Source: CAVYUC01 sp963771595 (GTDB lineage: Bacteria; Bacteroidota; Bacteroidia; Bacteroidales; Prolixibacteraceae). From it: a stretch of DNA of 64,000 nt. Below the pieces are notes generated by a model. The model was given only the letters and a program-made list of their open reading frames with translations, searched no databases and was not told the origin of the DNA. The translations under genes and the position numbers were made by a program. The number at the start of each line of letters is the position of its first letter. Position 1 is the first letter of the stretch. Below are positions 36,146 through 44,844 of this stretch, one piece after another. The DNA lies in contig CAVYUC010000016.1 in NCBI GenBank assembly GCA_963771595.1, positions 62,001-126,000 of the forward strand, written 5' to 3'.

Positions 36146-38431
36146 CTAATTGGTTGAAAATGTATTTTCAGTTACACCACCCATGGGCTGTGCATTAATA
36201 ATTTTTAACTCCGGCGGTTCAAGATAGTCTTCGCACTGTAGCAACGAATTAACGGAATCCGGTATTGAAAATCTGCTTTTTTCGAGAGACTTAAAATGAT
36301 CATCTTCGTAGAGCCGCTTAAAAAAACCTGCCCAAATTGGCAAAGCAGTGTAAGCACCCTGCCCGTATCTGCTATTTTTAAAATGAATGGCAGGATATTC
36401 AGCTCCTACCCAGCAACCGGCAACCAAATCAGGCGTAAAACCAACAAACCAGCCATCAGCATTATTTTGTGTGGTGCCTGTTTTTCCGGCAACATCAGAA
36501 TTTATATGATACCTGTATCTGAGACGGGCTCCGGTACCTTTGTTAACCACATTTTTCATCATTCCGATAAGTGTTTCAAAATTAAATTTGCTGGCTGCCC
36601 GTATATAATTTGTGTTTGCTGTTTCTGATAACCTGTATATTATGTCACCTTTGATGTTTTCTATTTTTACAACAAAATTAGGATCTGCTTTAATTCCCTT
36701 ATTTGCAATGGTTTGATATGCCTGAAGCAATTCATATAACGAAATTTCGGCAGTTCCCAATGCAAGCGACGGAACATCAGGAAGATTGGTTTTTATGCCG
36801 ACACTGCTGGCAATGTTGGTAACTTTCGATATTCCAACTTCAGTAATCAATTTAGCGCTTACTGTATTTATGGAATGAGTAAGTGCCCCTTTTACCGAAT
36901 ACATTCCATCGTATTCATTGGTGGAATTTCGCGGCGACCAGTTATCAAACTGCGTATAAATGAAGCGTTCATTATTGTAAAAATCACAGGGTTTAATACC
37001 TTCTTCCAGTGCAGCCAGATAAACAAACGGTTTGAATGTTGAACCCACCTGCCGTTGCGCTGTAACATGATCATATTCAAAAAATTCATGATTAATACCG
37101 CCCACCCATGCTTTTATTTCACCGGTGTGAACATCCATCACCAAAAAACCGGTTTGAAGCAATTTCATGTTATGAATTACTTTTTCCAGGGGGCTCATCA
37201 CAGTGTCAACGGCTCCGGTCTGCCAGTCAAAAATTTTGGTGGGCACTTTAATGCTGATACTGTCATTGTTAAGATCGCCAAGTTTTATTTTTGTAATTTC
37301 TGCCAGTTTGCGGTTTTTTACCCAATCTGCATTTTCCCATTGCCGGTTCAGTTGTTTTTGAATTTCACTTAAATGTTCCTTTACAGCTTCTTCGGCATAT
37401 TTCTGCATCCGGGAGTTTATAGATGTATAAATTTTAAGCCCGTCTGTATATAAATCATAATCGGAACCGGTTTCATTGTTAATTTTTTCAAGAATTTTGT
37501 TGATGTGTGTTTTCATTTCAGACCTGAAATAGGGCGCTACACCGGCATAAACAGGAAACCGGTAATAGTTTAAGGTAATGGGCAGGTCAGAAAGTGAATC
37601 TTTTTCAGCTTTACTTAAAATGCCGTACCTGTACATTTGCAGCAAAACAACATTTCTCCGGGTTAACGATTTATCGTAATTCACGCGCGGATTATATAAT
37701 GAAGTTCCTTTTAACATTCCAACCAGCATGGCCACTTCCTCGGTTTTCAACTGGTTCGGATTTTTACGAAAATACCGCAATGCGCCGGCTTTTATACCAT
37801 ACGTTTCTTCGCCAAAAGGAACCGTATTCAGGTAAAGTATAAGAATTTGCCTCTTGGTGTAAAGTTTCTCCAGTTTGTTGGCAATTACCATTTCCTTTAC
37901 TTTATTGATTACGATGGAACCAAAACCGTAGTCTTTGCGGGGATAAAGATTTTTAGCCAGTTGCTGGGTAATTGTACTACCACCGCCCGAACTTTGTTTT
38001 TGGAGCATTATCGTTTTAAACAATACCCTGAAAAGACTTTTTACATCGATTCCATGATGGCTGTAAAACCGTTTGTCTTCCGTTGCAATCAAACTTTTTG
38101 TAATTATTGGAGTAACTTCATTCCGTTTTAAATCCATCCTGTTCTGAAGGTAATATTTCCCCATCATTACCGAATCGGCAGTATAAATTTCGGCAGCCGT
38201 TGGATTTTCGATGCTTGTAAGCTGGGCTTTGGTTGGAATGGGACCAAATGCACCGTGATTTATTCCAACTATTAAAGCAACCACCAAAGCCAGGTTTAAA
38301 ATAACCACAGCCAAAATTCCCCATAAAAAGTACCGGCGGTTTTTCCAGGTCCAGTGCCACGTTTTCTTCCCGTGAGCTCCAACTTTTTTTATATTATTAT
38401 TTAAAGAATTTCCCGAAGATTCTTTTTTCAT
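36146..38431 (-). CDS. penicillin-binding protein 1A (bifunctional glycosyltransferase/transpeptidase)
   Basis: A 761-residue protein with a short cytoplasmic start and one membrane helix (about residues 33-56). The GT51 domain has ATEDKRFYSHHGID with the catalytic glutamate and GGSTITQQLAKNLY. The transpeptidase domain has STFK (in GSTFKPFVY), SIN (in THSINTVSA) and KTGTTQ. It polymerises lipid II and crosslinks peptidoglycan in the periplasm. Length and domain order match class A PBPs. Confidence 0.95.
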   Translation of the reverse strand: MKKESSGNSLNNNIKKVGAHGKKTWHWTWKNRRYFLWGILAVVILNLALVVALIVGINHGAFGPIPTKAQLTSIENPTAAEIYTADSVMMGKYYLQNRMDLKRNEVTPIITKSLIATEDKRFYSHHGIDVKSLFRVLFKTIMLQKQSSGGGSTITQQLAKNLYPRKDYGFGSIVINKVKEMVIANKLEKLYTKRQILILYLNTVPFGEETYGIKAGALRYFRKNPNQLKTEEVAMLVGMLKGTSLYNPRVNYDKSLTRRNVVLLQMYRYGILSKAEKDSLSDLPITLNYYRFPVYAGVAPYFRSEMKTHINKILEKINNETGSDYDLYTDGLKIYTSINSRMQKYAEEAVKEHLSEIQKQLNRQWENADWVKNRKLAEITKIKLGDLNNDSISIKVPTKIFDWQTGAVDTVMSPLEKVIHNMKLLQTGFLVMDVHTGEIKAWVGGINHEFFEYDHVTAQRQVGSTFKPFVYLAALEEGIKPCDFYNNERFIYTQFDNWSPRNSTNEYDGMYSVKGALTHSINTVSAKLITEVGISKVTNIASSVGIKTNLPDVPSLALGTAEISLYELLQAYQTIANKGIKADPNFVVKIENIKGDIIYRLSETANTNYIRAASKFNFETLIGMMKNVVNKGTGARLRYRYHINSDVAGKTGTTQNNADGWFVGFTPDLVAGCWVGAEYPAIHFKNSRYGQGAYTALPIWAGFFKRLYEDDHFKSLEKSRFSIPDSVNSLLQCEDYLEPPELKIINAQPMGGVTENTFSTN

Positions 38432-38513
38432 GTAAATAAACTAGAATTTAACAATCTGTATTTTCAACTTAAACCGTGCATATGCAATGTCAATCACTTT
38501 CAAGTCCTTCTGC

Positions 38514-39311
38514 TTAATTATTCTGGTTGTAAAATTCCATTGCTTTTGGCATTATCCGCTCCAGATGATTTATTCTTTTTTGAGGATTTGGGTGAGTGGA
38601 TAAAAACTCAGGAGTACCACTTCCCGAACCTGCTTCAATCATTCTTTCCCAAAGCAGCGGTGCTTCCCGCGGATCGTATCCTGCCATGGCCATAAAATAC
38701 AAACCCAGTTCATCGGCTTCTTTTTCATGGCTCCTGCTGTATGGAAGTATAACACCCAGTTGCGAACCAATACCAAAAGCCGTCATTGCCAGCTGCATGG
38801 TGGTTTCGCTTTTCTCCTTTAAAGCCTGCGACAATGCCATTCCGCCCAGTTGAAGAGCCAACTGCTGCGACATTCGCTCGTTACCATGCTTTGCAATGGC
38901 ATGCGCAATTTCGTGCGACATAACAACGGCTATTCCGTTTTCATTTTTACAAACCGGTAAAATTCCGGTGTAAAATGCAATTTTACCTCCCGGCATGCAC
39001 CAGGCGTTTAATACATCTTCCTTAATAAGATTATATTCCCATTGGTAACCGGCGATTAATTCTTCGCTGCCGATTTGGTTCAAATATTTTTCAACAGCGT
39101 CGGTAACCCGGCGTCCCACTTTTCTTATTTCCTGAACTTCAGAATTATTTTTGGATATAGTTTCTTCCTGTAAAACCTGGTTGTAACTCTGCGTGCTGAG
39201 CGCCAGCATTTGCGAAGATGGAATAGCTGTAAATTGTTTCCTGTTGGTTAGAGGTACTGTACTGCAGGCGGTAATAATAAAAATAAAGAACAAACTTGTT
39301 AATCTTTTCAT
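38514..39311 (-). CDS. M48-family zinc metalloprotease lipoprotein
   Basis: A 265-residue lipoprotein with lipobox ITAC (Cys16). The zinc-binding HEIAH (133-137) is in VMSHEIAHAIAKHGNER, and the third ligand is in RSHEKEADELGLYFM. Related to BepA/LoiP-type periplasmic proteases involved in outer-membrane protein quality control. It lacks the TPR domain of BepA. The C-terminal STHPNPQKRI is also conserved. It lies 82 bases downstream of, and in line with, no other gene; the PBP gene follows on the same strand. Confidence 0.9.
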   Translation of the reverse strand: MKRLTSLFFIFIITACSTVPLTNRKQFTAIPSSQMLALSTQSYNQVLQEETISKNNSEVQEIRKVGRRVTDAVEKYLNQIGSEELIAGYQWEYNLIKEDVLNAWCMPGGKIAFYTGILPVCKNENGIAVVMSHEIAHAIAKHGNERMSQQLALQLGGMALSQALKEKSETTMQLAMTAFGIGSQLGVILPYSRSHEKEADELGLYFMAMAGYDPREAPLLWERMIEAGSGSGTPEFLSTHPNPQKRINHLERIMPKAMEFYNQNN

Positions 39312-39533
39312 GACTTTTGCATTGTTTTATCGAACAGTCACTGAAACCAACAATATGCCAAACAGTTGAAATAAAACTGAAAGTCAATGAAAAACGGCTA
39401 AAAGCTGCTGTTTTTCCTAAAACCTGCCGTTGAAAAGAATACAATTTTGTCTATTTATATCCCCAACATGTGGAATTTTTTACCACAATTATTTTTTTAA
39501 ATACGTGCAATCGGGTTTATATTTTTAATGAAA

Positions 39534-40481
39534 TCAGATTTTGATTAGTGCTTTGTTTTTTTCCAGCCACTCATCAAATGACAGCAAATCGGGATTTAAT
39601 TCCCTGGTCTGGTCAATGTCGCGTGCCCCGCAATACTCTTTTTCAAATTCTGCTTTAAACTGGAACATATTTCCCAAATCCTCGGCGCCGGGAAAACCAA
39701 AACTTCTGAAAACGGAAGGCGGAACATTATTATAATTGATTTTGGTATTTACCGTTTTTGAAAAAGCATCAGCCATTTGCTGCCCTGTAAGTTTTCCGCC
39801 GGCAATTCCCACAGTTTTGTTCATATATTTATCACCTGCCTTAAAAATTCCAAAAGCTGCCTTTCCAATATCTTCGGCTGCAATACCGGCTAATTTTTTG
39901 TCGCTCATCGGAAAAGTAATTGCCAGCTGCCCGTCGGGTCCTTTTTGAGGCCCCATTCCAAAATGTATAAAATTATCCCAAAAGAACGAAGTATTCAGCA
40001 ATGTGTAAGGCACACCGCTGTTTTTGAAATAAATATTCGATTCACCTTTGGCATCAAAATGCGGTACTTTGTATTTCCCCATTAATGTTGGCATCCTGTC
40101 ATCATCAATCGAAATCCAATTGCGCGTATCTTCCAGCGTTGACCAGATAACATGCTTTACTCCTGCCCCGGCAGCTGCTTCAGCCAAATTTTTTGCATGT
40201 TCTTTTTCTTTTTCCGGAGAAAAATGTTCCCAGAAAAAGGTTACGCAAAAAGCGCCGTAAGCTCCTTCAAAAGCCTTAACAAGGCTAGCTTTATTATCAA
40301 TATCTGCCTCTGTAATTTCAGCTCCCAAACCGGCCAGCTCTTTTGCTTTATCTGAATTCGAATTCCGCGTGATTGCCCTGACAGTAAATTTACTTTCCTT
40401 GTCATTTAATATTGCTCTGACCAAGCCTCCACCTTGTGCGCCAGTTGCGCCAACTACTGCAATTACCTTCCTGTTTTCCAT
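39534..40481 (-). CDS. NmrA-family NAD(P)-binding protein
   Basis: A 315-residue protein of the atypical short-chain dehydrogenase type. VVGATGAQGGGLVRAIL (about residues 7-23) is the NAD(P)-binding loop, and the HSCARG/NmrA pattern is seen in AFCVTFFWEHFS and in HVIWSTLED. Such proteins sense NADP redox state or act as oxidoreductases. The ATG at 40481 begins just before the first strand; an earlier start is less likely. It is divergent from a lipoprotein gene with a perfect 20-bp palindrome between them. Confidence 0.82.
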   Translation of the reverse strand: MENRKVIAVVGATGAQGGGLVRAILNDKESKFTVRAITRNSNSDKAKELAGLGAEITEADIDNKASLVKAFEGAYGAFCVTFFWEHFSPEKEKEHAKNLAEAAAGAGVKHVIWSTLEDTRNWISIDDDRMPTLMGKYKVPHFDAKGESNIYFKNSGVPYTLLNTSFFWDNFIHFGMGPQKGPDGQLAITFPMSDKKLAGIAAEDIGKAAFGIFKAGDKYMNKTVGIAGGKLTGQQMADAFSKTVNTKINYNNVPPSVFRSFGFPGAEDLGNMFQFKAEFEKEYCGARDIDQTRELNPDLLSFDEWLEKNKALIKI

Positions 40482-40627
40482 GCTTAATTTTGTTATTTTT
40501 AATTTCAAGCCGCAAGTTACGTTAAATCACGCGAAACAGAATACCTTTTTGTCTTTATTTTACATTTTACTCATTAAGTTAAAATGCGGAAAGATTTTTT
40601 AAAATACTATAATTTTAAATCGTAGTA

Positions 40628-40647
40628 TTAAGACAAATTTGTCTTAA
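40628..40647. promoter_or_regulatory. perfect 20-bp palindrome in the NmrA/DUF5602 intergenic region
   Basis: TTAAGACAAA (40628-40637) is followed at once by its exact reverse complement. It lies 29 bases before the ATG of the lipoprotein gene and about 147 bases from that of the NmrA gene. The sequence is a good candidate for a dimeric repressor such as an HxlR, MarR or TetR protein; no such gene is adjacent. Confidence 0.65.
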
Positions 40648-40675
40648 ATTGAATTGGATTTAAAAATTAAAATTT

Positions 40676-41497
40676 ATGAAGAAGTTTTACAGGTATTCAG
40701 TTGTTTTTGTGATAGTTGCCGCAGTAGCAATCCTACAGGCCTGTCAGAAAGAGGATGGGATTTTATCCGATGAAAATTTGTCGGAAAATTCTGCCCCGGA
40801 ACTTAAAAGCCAAAATGTGAATACATTTTATGGCCCCACTATTCAAATTGGGCATGGAGTGGCCCGTGCGTGGATAATGGTTGATAAAAATGATATTCCA
40901 CAATCTGTGGGATTCAATTTTACAGCGAAAGCGTTGGAGCGTCTTCCTGAACATCCATCAAGTTATGTTCTCTATTTTCCGGAAAACAAAGGAGGTGGAT
41001 TTTACAATCATGCATTAATTGACTGGAATCCTCAAGGACATGAACCACCCGGAGTTTATGATTTGCCGCATTTCGACTTTCACTTTTACATCATTTCAAA
41101 TGAAGAACGACTTGCAATTCCGCCAAAAAATGGATTTGATCTCTCCCCGGACAATAAATATATTCCACCGGCTTATTTTTTAATACCCGGAGTAGTGCCC
41201 GAAATGGGTGCTCACTGGATAGATCTTATGTCTCCGGAAAATACTGCCGATCTAAACGATGGAATTTTTACCCAAACATTTATCTGGGGATCACATGCCG
41301 GTGAATTTATTTTTTGGGAACCAATGGCAACAATTGCTTATCTGAAGGGGAAACCAAATGCTGAATTTCCTGTCAGACAACCATCGGCGTTTCAATTTGA
41401 TGGCTGGTATCCAATGAACTACGAAATAAAATATTCAATGCATCCGGAACAATATACAGTGGCATTGACCAACCTGGTGCATCATAATGCTGAATAG
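40676..41497 (+). CDS. lipoprotein of the DUF5602 / TTHB210-like type
   Basis: A 273-residue lipoprotein with lipobox LQAC (Cys23). After an asparagine/serine-rich linker, the motifs VARAWIMVDKNDIPQSVG and PHFDFHFYIIS resemble DUF5602 (TTHB210-like) proteins, a beta-rich family of unknown function that I recognise only with moderate confidence. The histidine-rich FDFHFY may bind metal, which is speculation. It lies next to the NmrA gene and behind the 20-bp palindrome. Confidence 0.7.
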   Translation: MKKFYRYSVVFVIVAAVAILQACQKEDGILSDENLSENSAPELKSQNVNTFYGPTIQIGHGVARAWIMVDKNDIPQSVGFNFTAKALERLPEHPSSYVLYFPENKGGGFYNHALIDWNPQGHEPPGVYDLPHFDFHFYIISNEERLAIPPKNGFDLSPDNKYIPPAYFLIPGVVPEMGAHWIDLMSPENTADLNDGIFTQTFIWGSHAGEFIFWEPMATIAYLKGKPNAEFPVRQPSAFQFDGWYPMNYEIKYSMHPEQYTVALTNLVHHNAE

Positions 41498-41522
41498 TTA
41501 AACCAAATTTAGTAATTCAAAA

Positions 41523-41557
41523 AAATGCCGGATGAAAAATACTTCATACCGGCATTT
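41523..41557. terminator. bidirectional terminator between the DUF5602 gene and clpB
   Basis: AAATGCCGG (41523-41531) plus ATGAA pairs with TTCAT plus CCGGCATTT (to 41557), with one bulged A. T-runs are present on the right side and A-runs on the left, so it can stop both converging transcripts. Confidence 0.8.
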
Positions 41558-41571
41558 GTTTTTTACCAAAT

Positions 41572-44160
41572 CTAATTTCTGAAAACAAGATTTGAGCCTT
41601 CAACATCAATAACAATGGGATTGTCTTTATTTATTTTACCTGCCAGAATCTGTTTGGACAATTCATTCAAAACATACTTCTGCAGAATTCTTTTCACAGG
41701 TCTTGCACCAAAATGCGGATCAAATCCCATGGAAGCGAGCCAGTCGGTTGCTTTATCAGTTATTTCAAGTTTCACATCTTTTCCTGATAAACGTTTTACC
41801 ACCTGGTTAAACTGCAGACGCACAATTTCATTAATATCGCTTCGTGAAAGTGGTGTAAAAACTATTGTTTCATCAATCCGGTTCAGAAATTCAGGGCGGA
41901 GTGTTTTACGCAGCAACTCCAATAATTTGCTCCGCGTTTGTTCCATAACAAGCGACTGATTCTCTTCATCCATATTTTCAAAACTTTCCTGAATGATATG
42001 CGACCCAAGATTGGATGTAATAATTATTACTGTGTTTTTAAAATTCACCACTCTTCCTTTATTATCGGTCAATCGGCCATCATCCAAAACCTGCAGCAGA
42101 ATATTAAAAACATCCGGATGTGCCTTCTCGATTTCGTCGAACAAAACCACCGAATAAGGTTTATGCCGCACAGCTTCGGTTAACTGTCCACCTTCGTCGT
42201 ATCCAACATATCCGGGAGGACTTCCGATTAACCGGGTTATTGAAAATTTCTCCTGGTATTCCGACATGTCAATACGGGTAATCATATTTTCATCGTCGAA
42301 CATGTATTCTGCCAGGGCTTTTGCCAGTTCGGTTTTTCCTACGCCCGTTGATCCCAGAAAAATGAAGGATCCGATGGGCCGTTTTTCATCCTGCAATCCG
42401 GCCCGGCTTCGGCGGACAGCATCAGAAACTGCTGCTATTGCTTCATCCTGTCCCACTACTCGTTTATGAAGCTCTTCTTCCATTTGAAGCAGTTTTTCAC
42501 GTTCGCTCTGCAGCATTTTTGCAACCGGAATCCCGGTCCAGCGGGCAACTACTTCTGCAATATCTTCCGCATCAACTTCTTCTTTTATTAAATTATCACC
42601 TTCTTTTAATTTGGTTAACTCCTTTTGATACTTTTCAATTTCGCGTTCAGCTTCCTTAATTTTCCCGTAACGCAATTCCGCTACTCTTTCATAATTTCCT
42701 TGTCTTTCAGCGCTTTCAGCTTCAAATTTCATCTCCTCAATTTCCGATTTCTTTTTCTGAATGGAGTCAATAACAGACTTTTCGCTTTGCCACTTGGCCC
42801 TTAATCTGGATTGATCTTCTTTTAAGTTCGAAATCTCTTCATTCAATGCAGAAAGTTTTCTGTCATCTTTTTCGCGTTTTATTGCTTCCCGCTCAATTTC
42901 AAGCTGTTTTACACGGCGCTCAATTTCATCCAATTCTTCCGGAACTGAATCCATTTCGAGCCGAAGTTTTGCTGCAGCTTCATCCATTAAATCAATGGCT
43001 TTATCCGGCAAAAACCTGTCGGAAATATACCGTTGCGAAAGCTCAACTGAAGCAATTATTGCATCATCTTTTATCCGCACTTTATGATGACTTTCGTACC
43101 TTTCCTTTATTCCGCGTAAAATTGAAATTGCGCTTAATGTATCCGGTTCATCAACTTTTACCACCTGAAAACGACGTTCCAGGGCTTTATCTTTTTCAAA
43201 ATATTTCTGATATTCGTTAAAAGTAGTGGCGCCAATAGCACGCAGTTCGCCGCGGGCCAAAGCAGGTTTCAGAATATTTGCAGCATCCATGGCGCCTTCA
43301 CCTTTTCCGGCTCCAACCAGCGTGTGAATTTCATCGATAAACAAAATTACTTCTTCGTTCGATTGCACCACTTCATTCACCACTGCTTTTAGCCGCTCTT
43401 CAAACTCGCCTTTGTATTTTGCCCCGGCAATCAAGGCGCCCATATCCAGCGAAAATACCTGCTTCGATTTCAGGTTTTCAGGAACATCTCCACGCACAAT
43501 CCGGTGCGCCAAACCTTCTGCAATCGCTGTTTTTCCGGTACCTGGTTCTCCAATTAAAATAGGATTGTTTTTTGTTCGCCGCGAAAGAATTTGAAGGATT
43601 CGTCGAATTTCCTCATCGCGGCCAATTACGGGATCAAGTTTCCCGGAGCGGGCACGTTCATTTAAATTGAGTGCGAAACGATTTAATGAATTAAAACGAT
43701 CTTCCGCCGTCTGACTGTCAACTTTCGAACCTTTCCGAAGTTCCTCGATTGCTTTTTGCATTTCCTTTTTCGAAATCCCGTTGTCCTTCATCAGGCGGCT
43801 AACAGAATCGCCGGTATCCAGCAAGCCAAGCAAAATATGTTCAACTGAAACATACTGATCGCCCATTTCCTGTGCAAGACCTACTGATTTCTGTAAAACC
43901 CGATTGGCTTCTGATGATAAATATTGGTCGCCACCGGTTACCTTTGGATACGATTCAACAATTTTATCGAGTGCCTGAACAAAAATCCCCAAATTCACAT
44001 CCAGCTTTTTCAGCAAAAATCCAACAACATTTTCGGCCGAATGAAACAGACCTTTTAAAATGTGGCCGGTTTCAATTCCCTGCTGATTGTTTCCCTGGGC
44101 AACCTGAAAAGCATGTTGAATGGCTTCCTGACCTTTTATTGTAAAATTATTTAAGTTCAT
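41572..44160 (-). CDS. clpB: ATP-dependent disaggregase ClpB
   Basis: An 862-residue AAA+ chaperone. Domain order: Clp N-domain (1-145), first ATPase with Walker A GEPGTGKTAIAEG and Walker B LFIDEIHTLVG, a coiled-coil middle domain (about 400-530, with KEDQSRLRAKW and EAESAERQGN), and second ATPase with GSTGVGKTELAKA and the sensor motifs near LRPEFLNRIDE. It extracts and refolds aggregated proteins with DnaK. Length and the M-domain separate it from ClpA/ClpC. Confidence 0.96.
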   Translation of the reverse strand: MNLNNFTIKGQEAIQHAFQVAQGNNQQGIETGHILKGLFHSAENVVGFLLKKLDVNLGIFVQALDKIVESYPKVTGGDQYLSSEANRVLQKSVGLAQEMGDQYVSVEHILLGLLDTGDSVSRLMKDNGISKKEMQKAIEELRKGSKVDSQTAEDRFNSLNRFALNLNERARSGKLDPVIGRDEEIRRILQILSRRTKNNPILIGEPGTGKTAIAEGLAHRIVRGDVPENLKSKQVFSLDMGALIAGAKYKGEFEERLKAVVNEVVQSNEEVILFIDEIHTLVGAGKGEGAMDAANILKPALARGELRAIGATTFNEYQKYFEKDKALERRFQVVKVDEPDTLSAISILRGIKERYESHHKVRIKDDAIIASVELSQRYISDRFLPDKAIDLMDEAAAKLRLEMDSVPEELDEIERRVKQLEIEREAIKREKDDRKLSALNEEISNLKEDQSRLRAKWQSEKSVIDSIQKKKSEIEEMKFEAESAERQGNYERVAELRYGKIKEAEREIEKYQKELTKLKEGDNLIKEEVDAEDIAEVVARWTGIPVAKMLQSEREKLLQMEEELHKRVVGQDEAIAAVSDAVRRSRAGLQDEKRPIGSFIFLGSTGVGKTELAKALAEYMFDDENMITRIDMSEYQEKFSITRLIGSPPGYVGYDEGGQLTEAVRHKPYSVVLFDEIEKAHPDVFNILLQVLDDGRLTDNKGRVVNFKNTVIIITSNLGSHIIQESFENMDEENQSLVMEQTRSKLLELLRKTLRPEFLNRIDETIVFTPLSRSDINEIVRLQFNQVVKRLSGKDVKLEITDKATDWLASMGFDPHFGARPVKRILQKYVLNELSKQILAGKINKDNPIVIDVEGSNLVFRN

Positions 44161-44365
44161 TTTTTAAATCTTTAAAATTTCACTTTTCGTATTACAAAAA
44201 AACAGCCATAACAAACTGAAAGACAATATGTCACATACAACTTATTAAACCTGAAAAAAATTCTGAAGTAGAATATGGAAGAATGAATATTTGGCAGAAG
44301 CTACCGAAAATTCAGAGAGAATATATGGAACCCTGAGGTAAAGCCTCGCGGAATTATATTGATTA

Positions 44366-44399
44366 AAAAAGCAGGAACGAAGATTCATTCCTGCTTTTT
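44366..44399. terminator. terminator-like hairpin in the clpB-ppdK gap
   Basis: AAAAAGCAGGAA (44366-44377) pairs perfectly with 44388-44399 across a 10-base loop and gives a T-run on both strands. No annotated gene ends here, so it implies a short transcript in the gap, or a leftover from a lost gene. Confidence 0.65.
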
Positions 44400-44421
44400 A
44401 ACCTAACCAAATCTATTTTCT

Positions 44422-44520
44422 ATGAAAAAACACACTATCTCTCAAACTCTTGTTACAAAACTACGACATAAAAGCGTTAACACAACTAAAGCAAAGTTAA
44501 AGAAAGTTAAACCTTCATAA
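44422..44520 (+). CDS. possible 32-residue peptide
   Basis: An open frame of 33 codons including the stop (MKKHTISQTLVTK...KPS), strongly basic and threonine-rich, starting 22 bases after the T-run of the hairpin. The preceding AACCTAACCAAATCTA resembles untranslated leaders I have seen in front of Bacteroidota genes. There is no recognisable family, and it could be chance. Confidence 0.25.
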   Translation: MKKHTISQTLVTKLRHKSVNTTKAKLKKVKPS

Positions 44521-44844
44521 TCAAAGGGATAAACATCATAAATCAGCAACCATATTCAGCCAATTTTTAATATATTTGCCACACTTTTTCGAAAATTCCA
44601 AAAATGAAAATATGCAGCTGTTTTTTGAAAAAATCAAAAAAAAATTCGAATTTTCTGTTAAGATAACGTTACAATTTATTAATGCAACACCAATTTTTAA
44701 AACCCAAACATATTGAAAGCAAAGGGCTACAGTTTAACCGGGAATTCAATTGAATAGTTTCTTAAATGAAAAAATAGCATTACTTTAGCACCCCGTATTT
44801 ATTTGAAAATTTCTTAGTACAATAACAATAAAAAATACAAATTT

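Larger units (their letters stand above)
44161..44844. other. 684-base gap between divergent clpB and ppdK
   Basis: It contains the promoters of both neighbours, a strong terminator-like hairpin in the middle (44366-44399) and a 32-codon open frame (44422-44520). A TATATTTG -7 match lies at 44571-44578. The right half up to ppdK shows no further open frame of note. A small RNA on the left of the hairpin cannot be excluded. Confidence 0.5.

Noticed and set aside
44604..44663. Short open frame behind the TATATTTG match in the clpB-ppdK gap
   Set aside because: On careful reading it ends after about 20 codons of Lys-rich sequence and is not supported.
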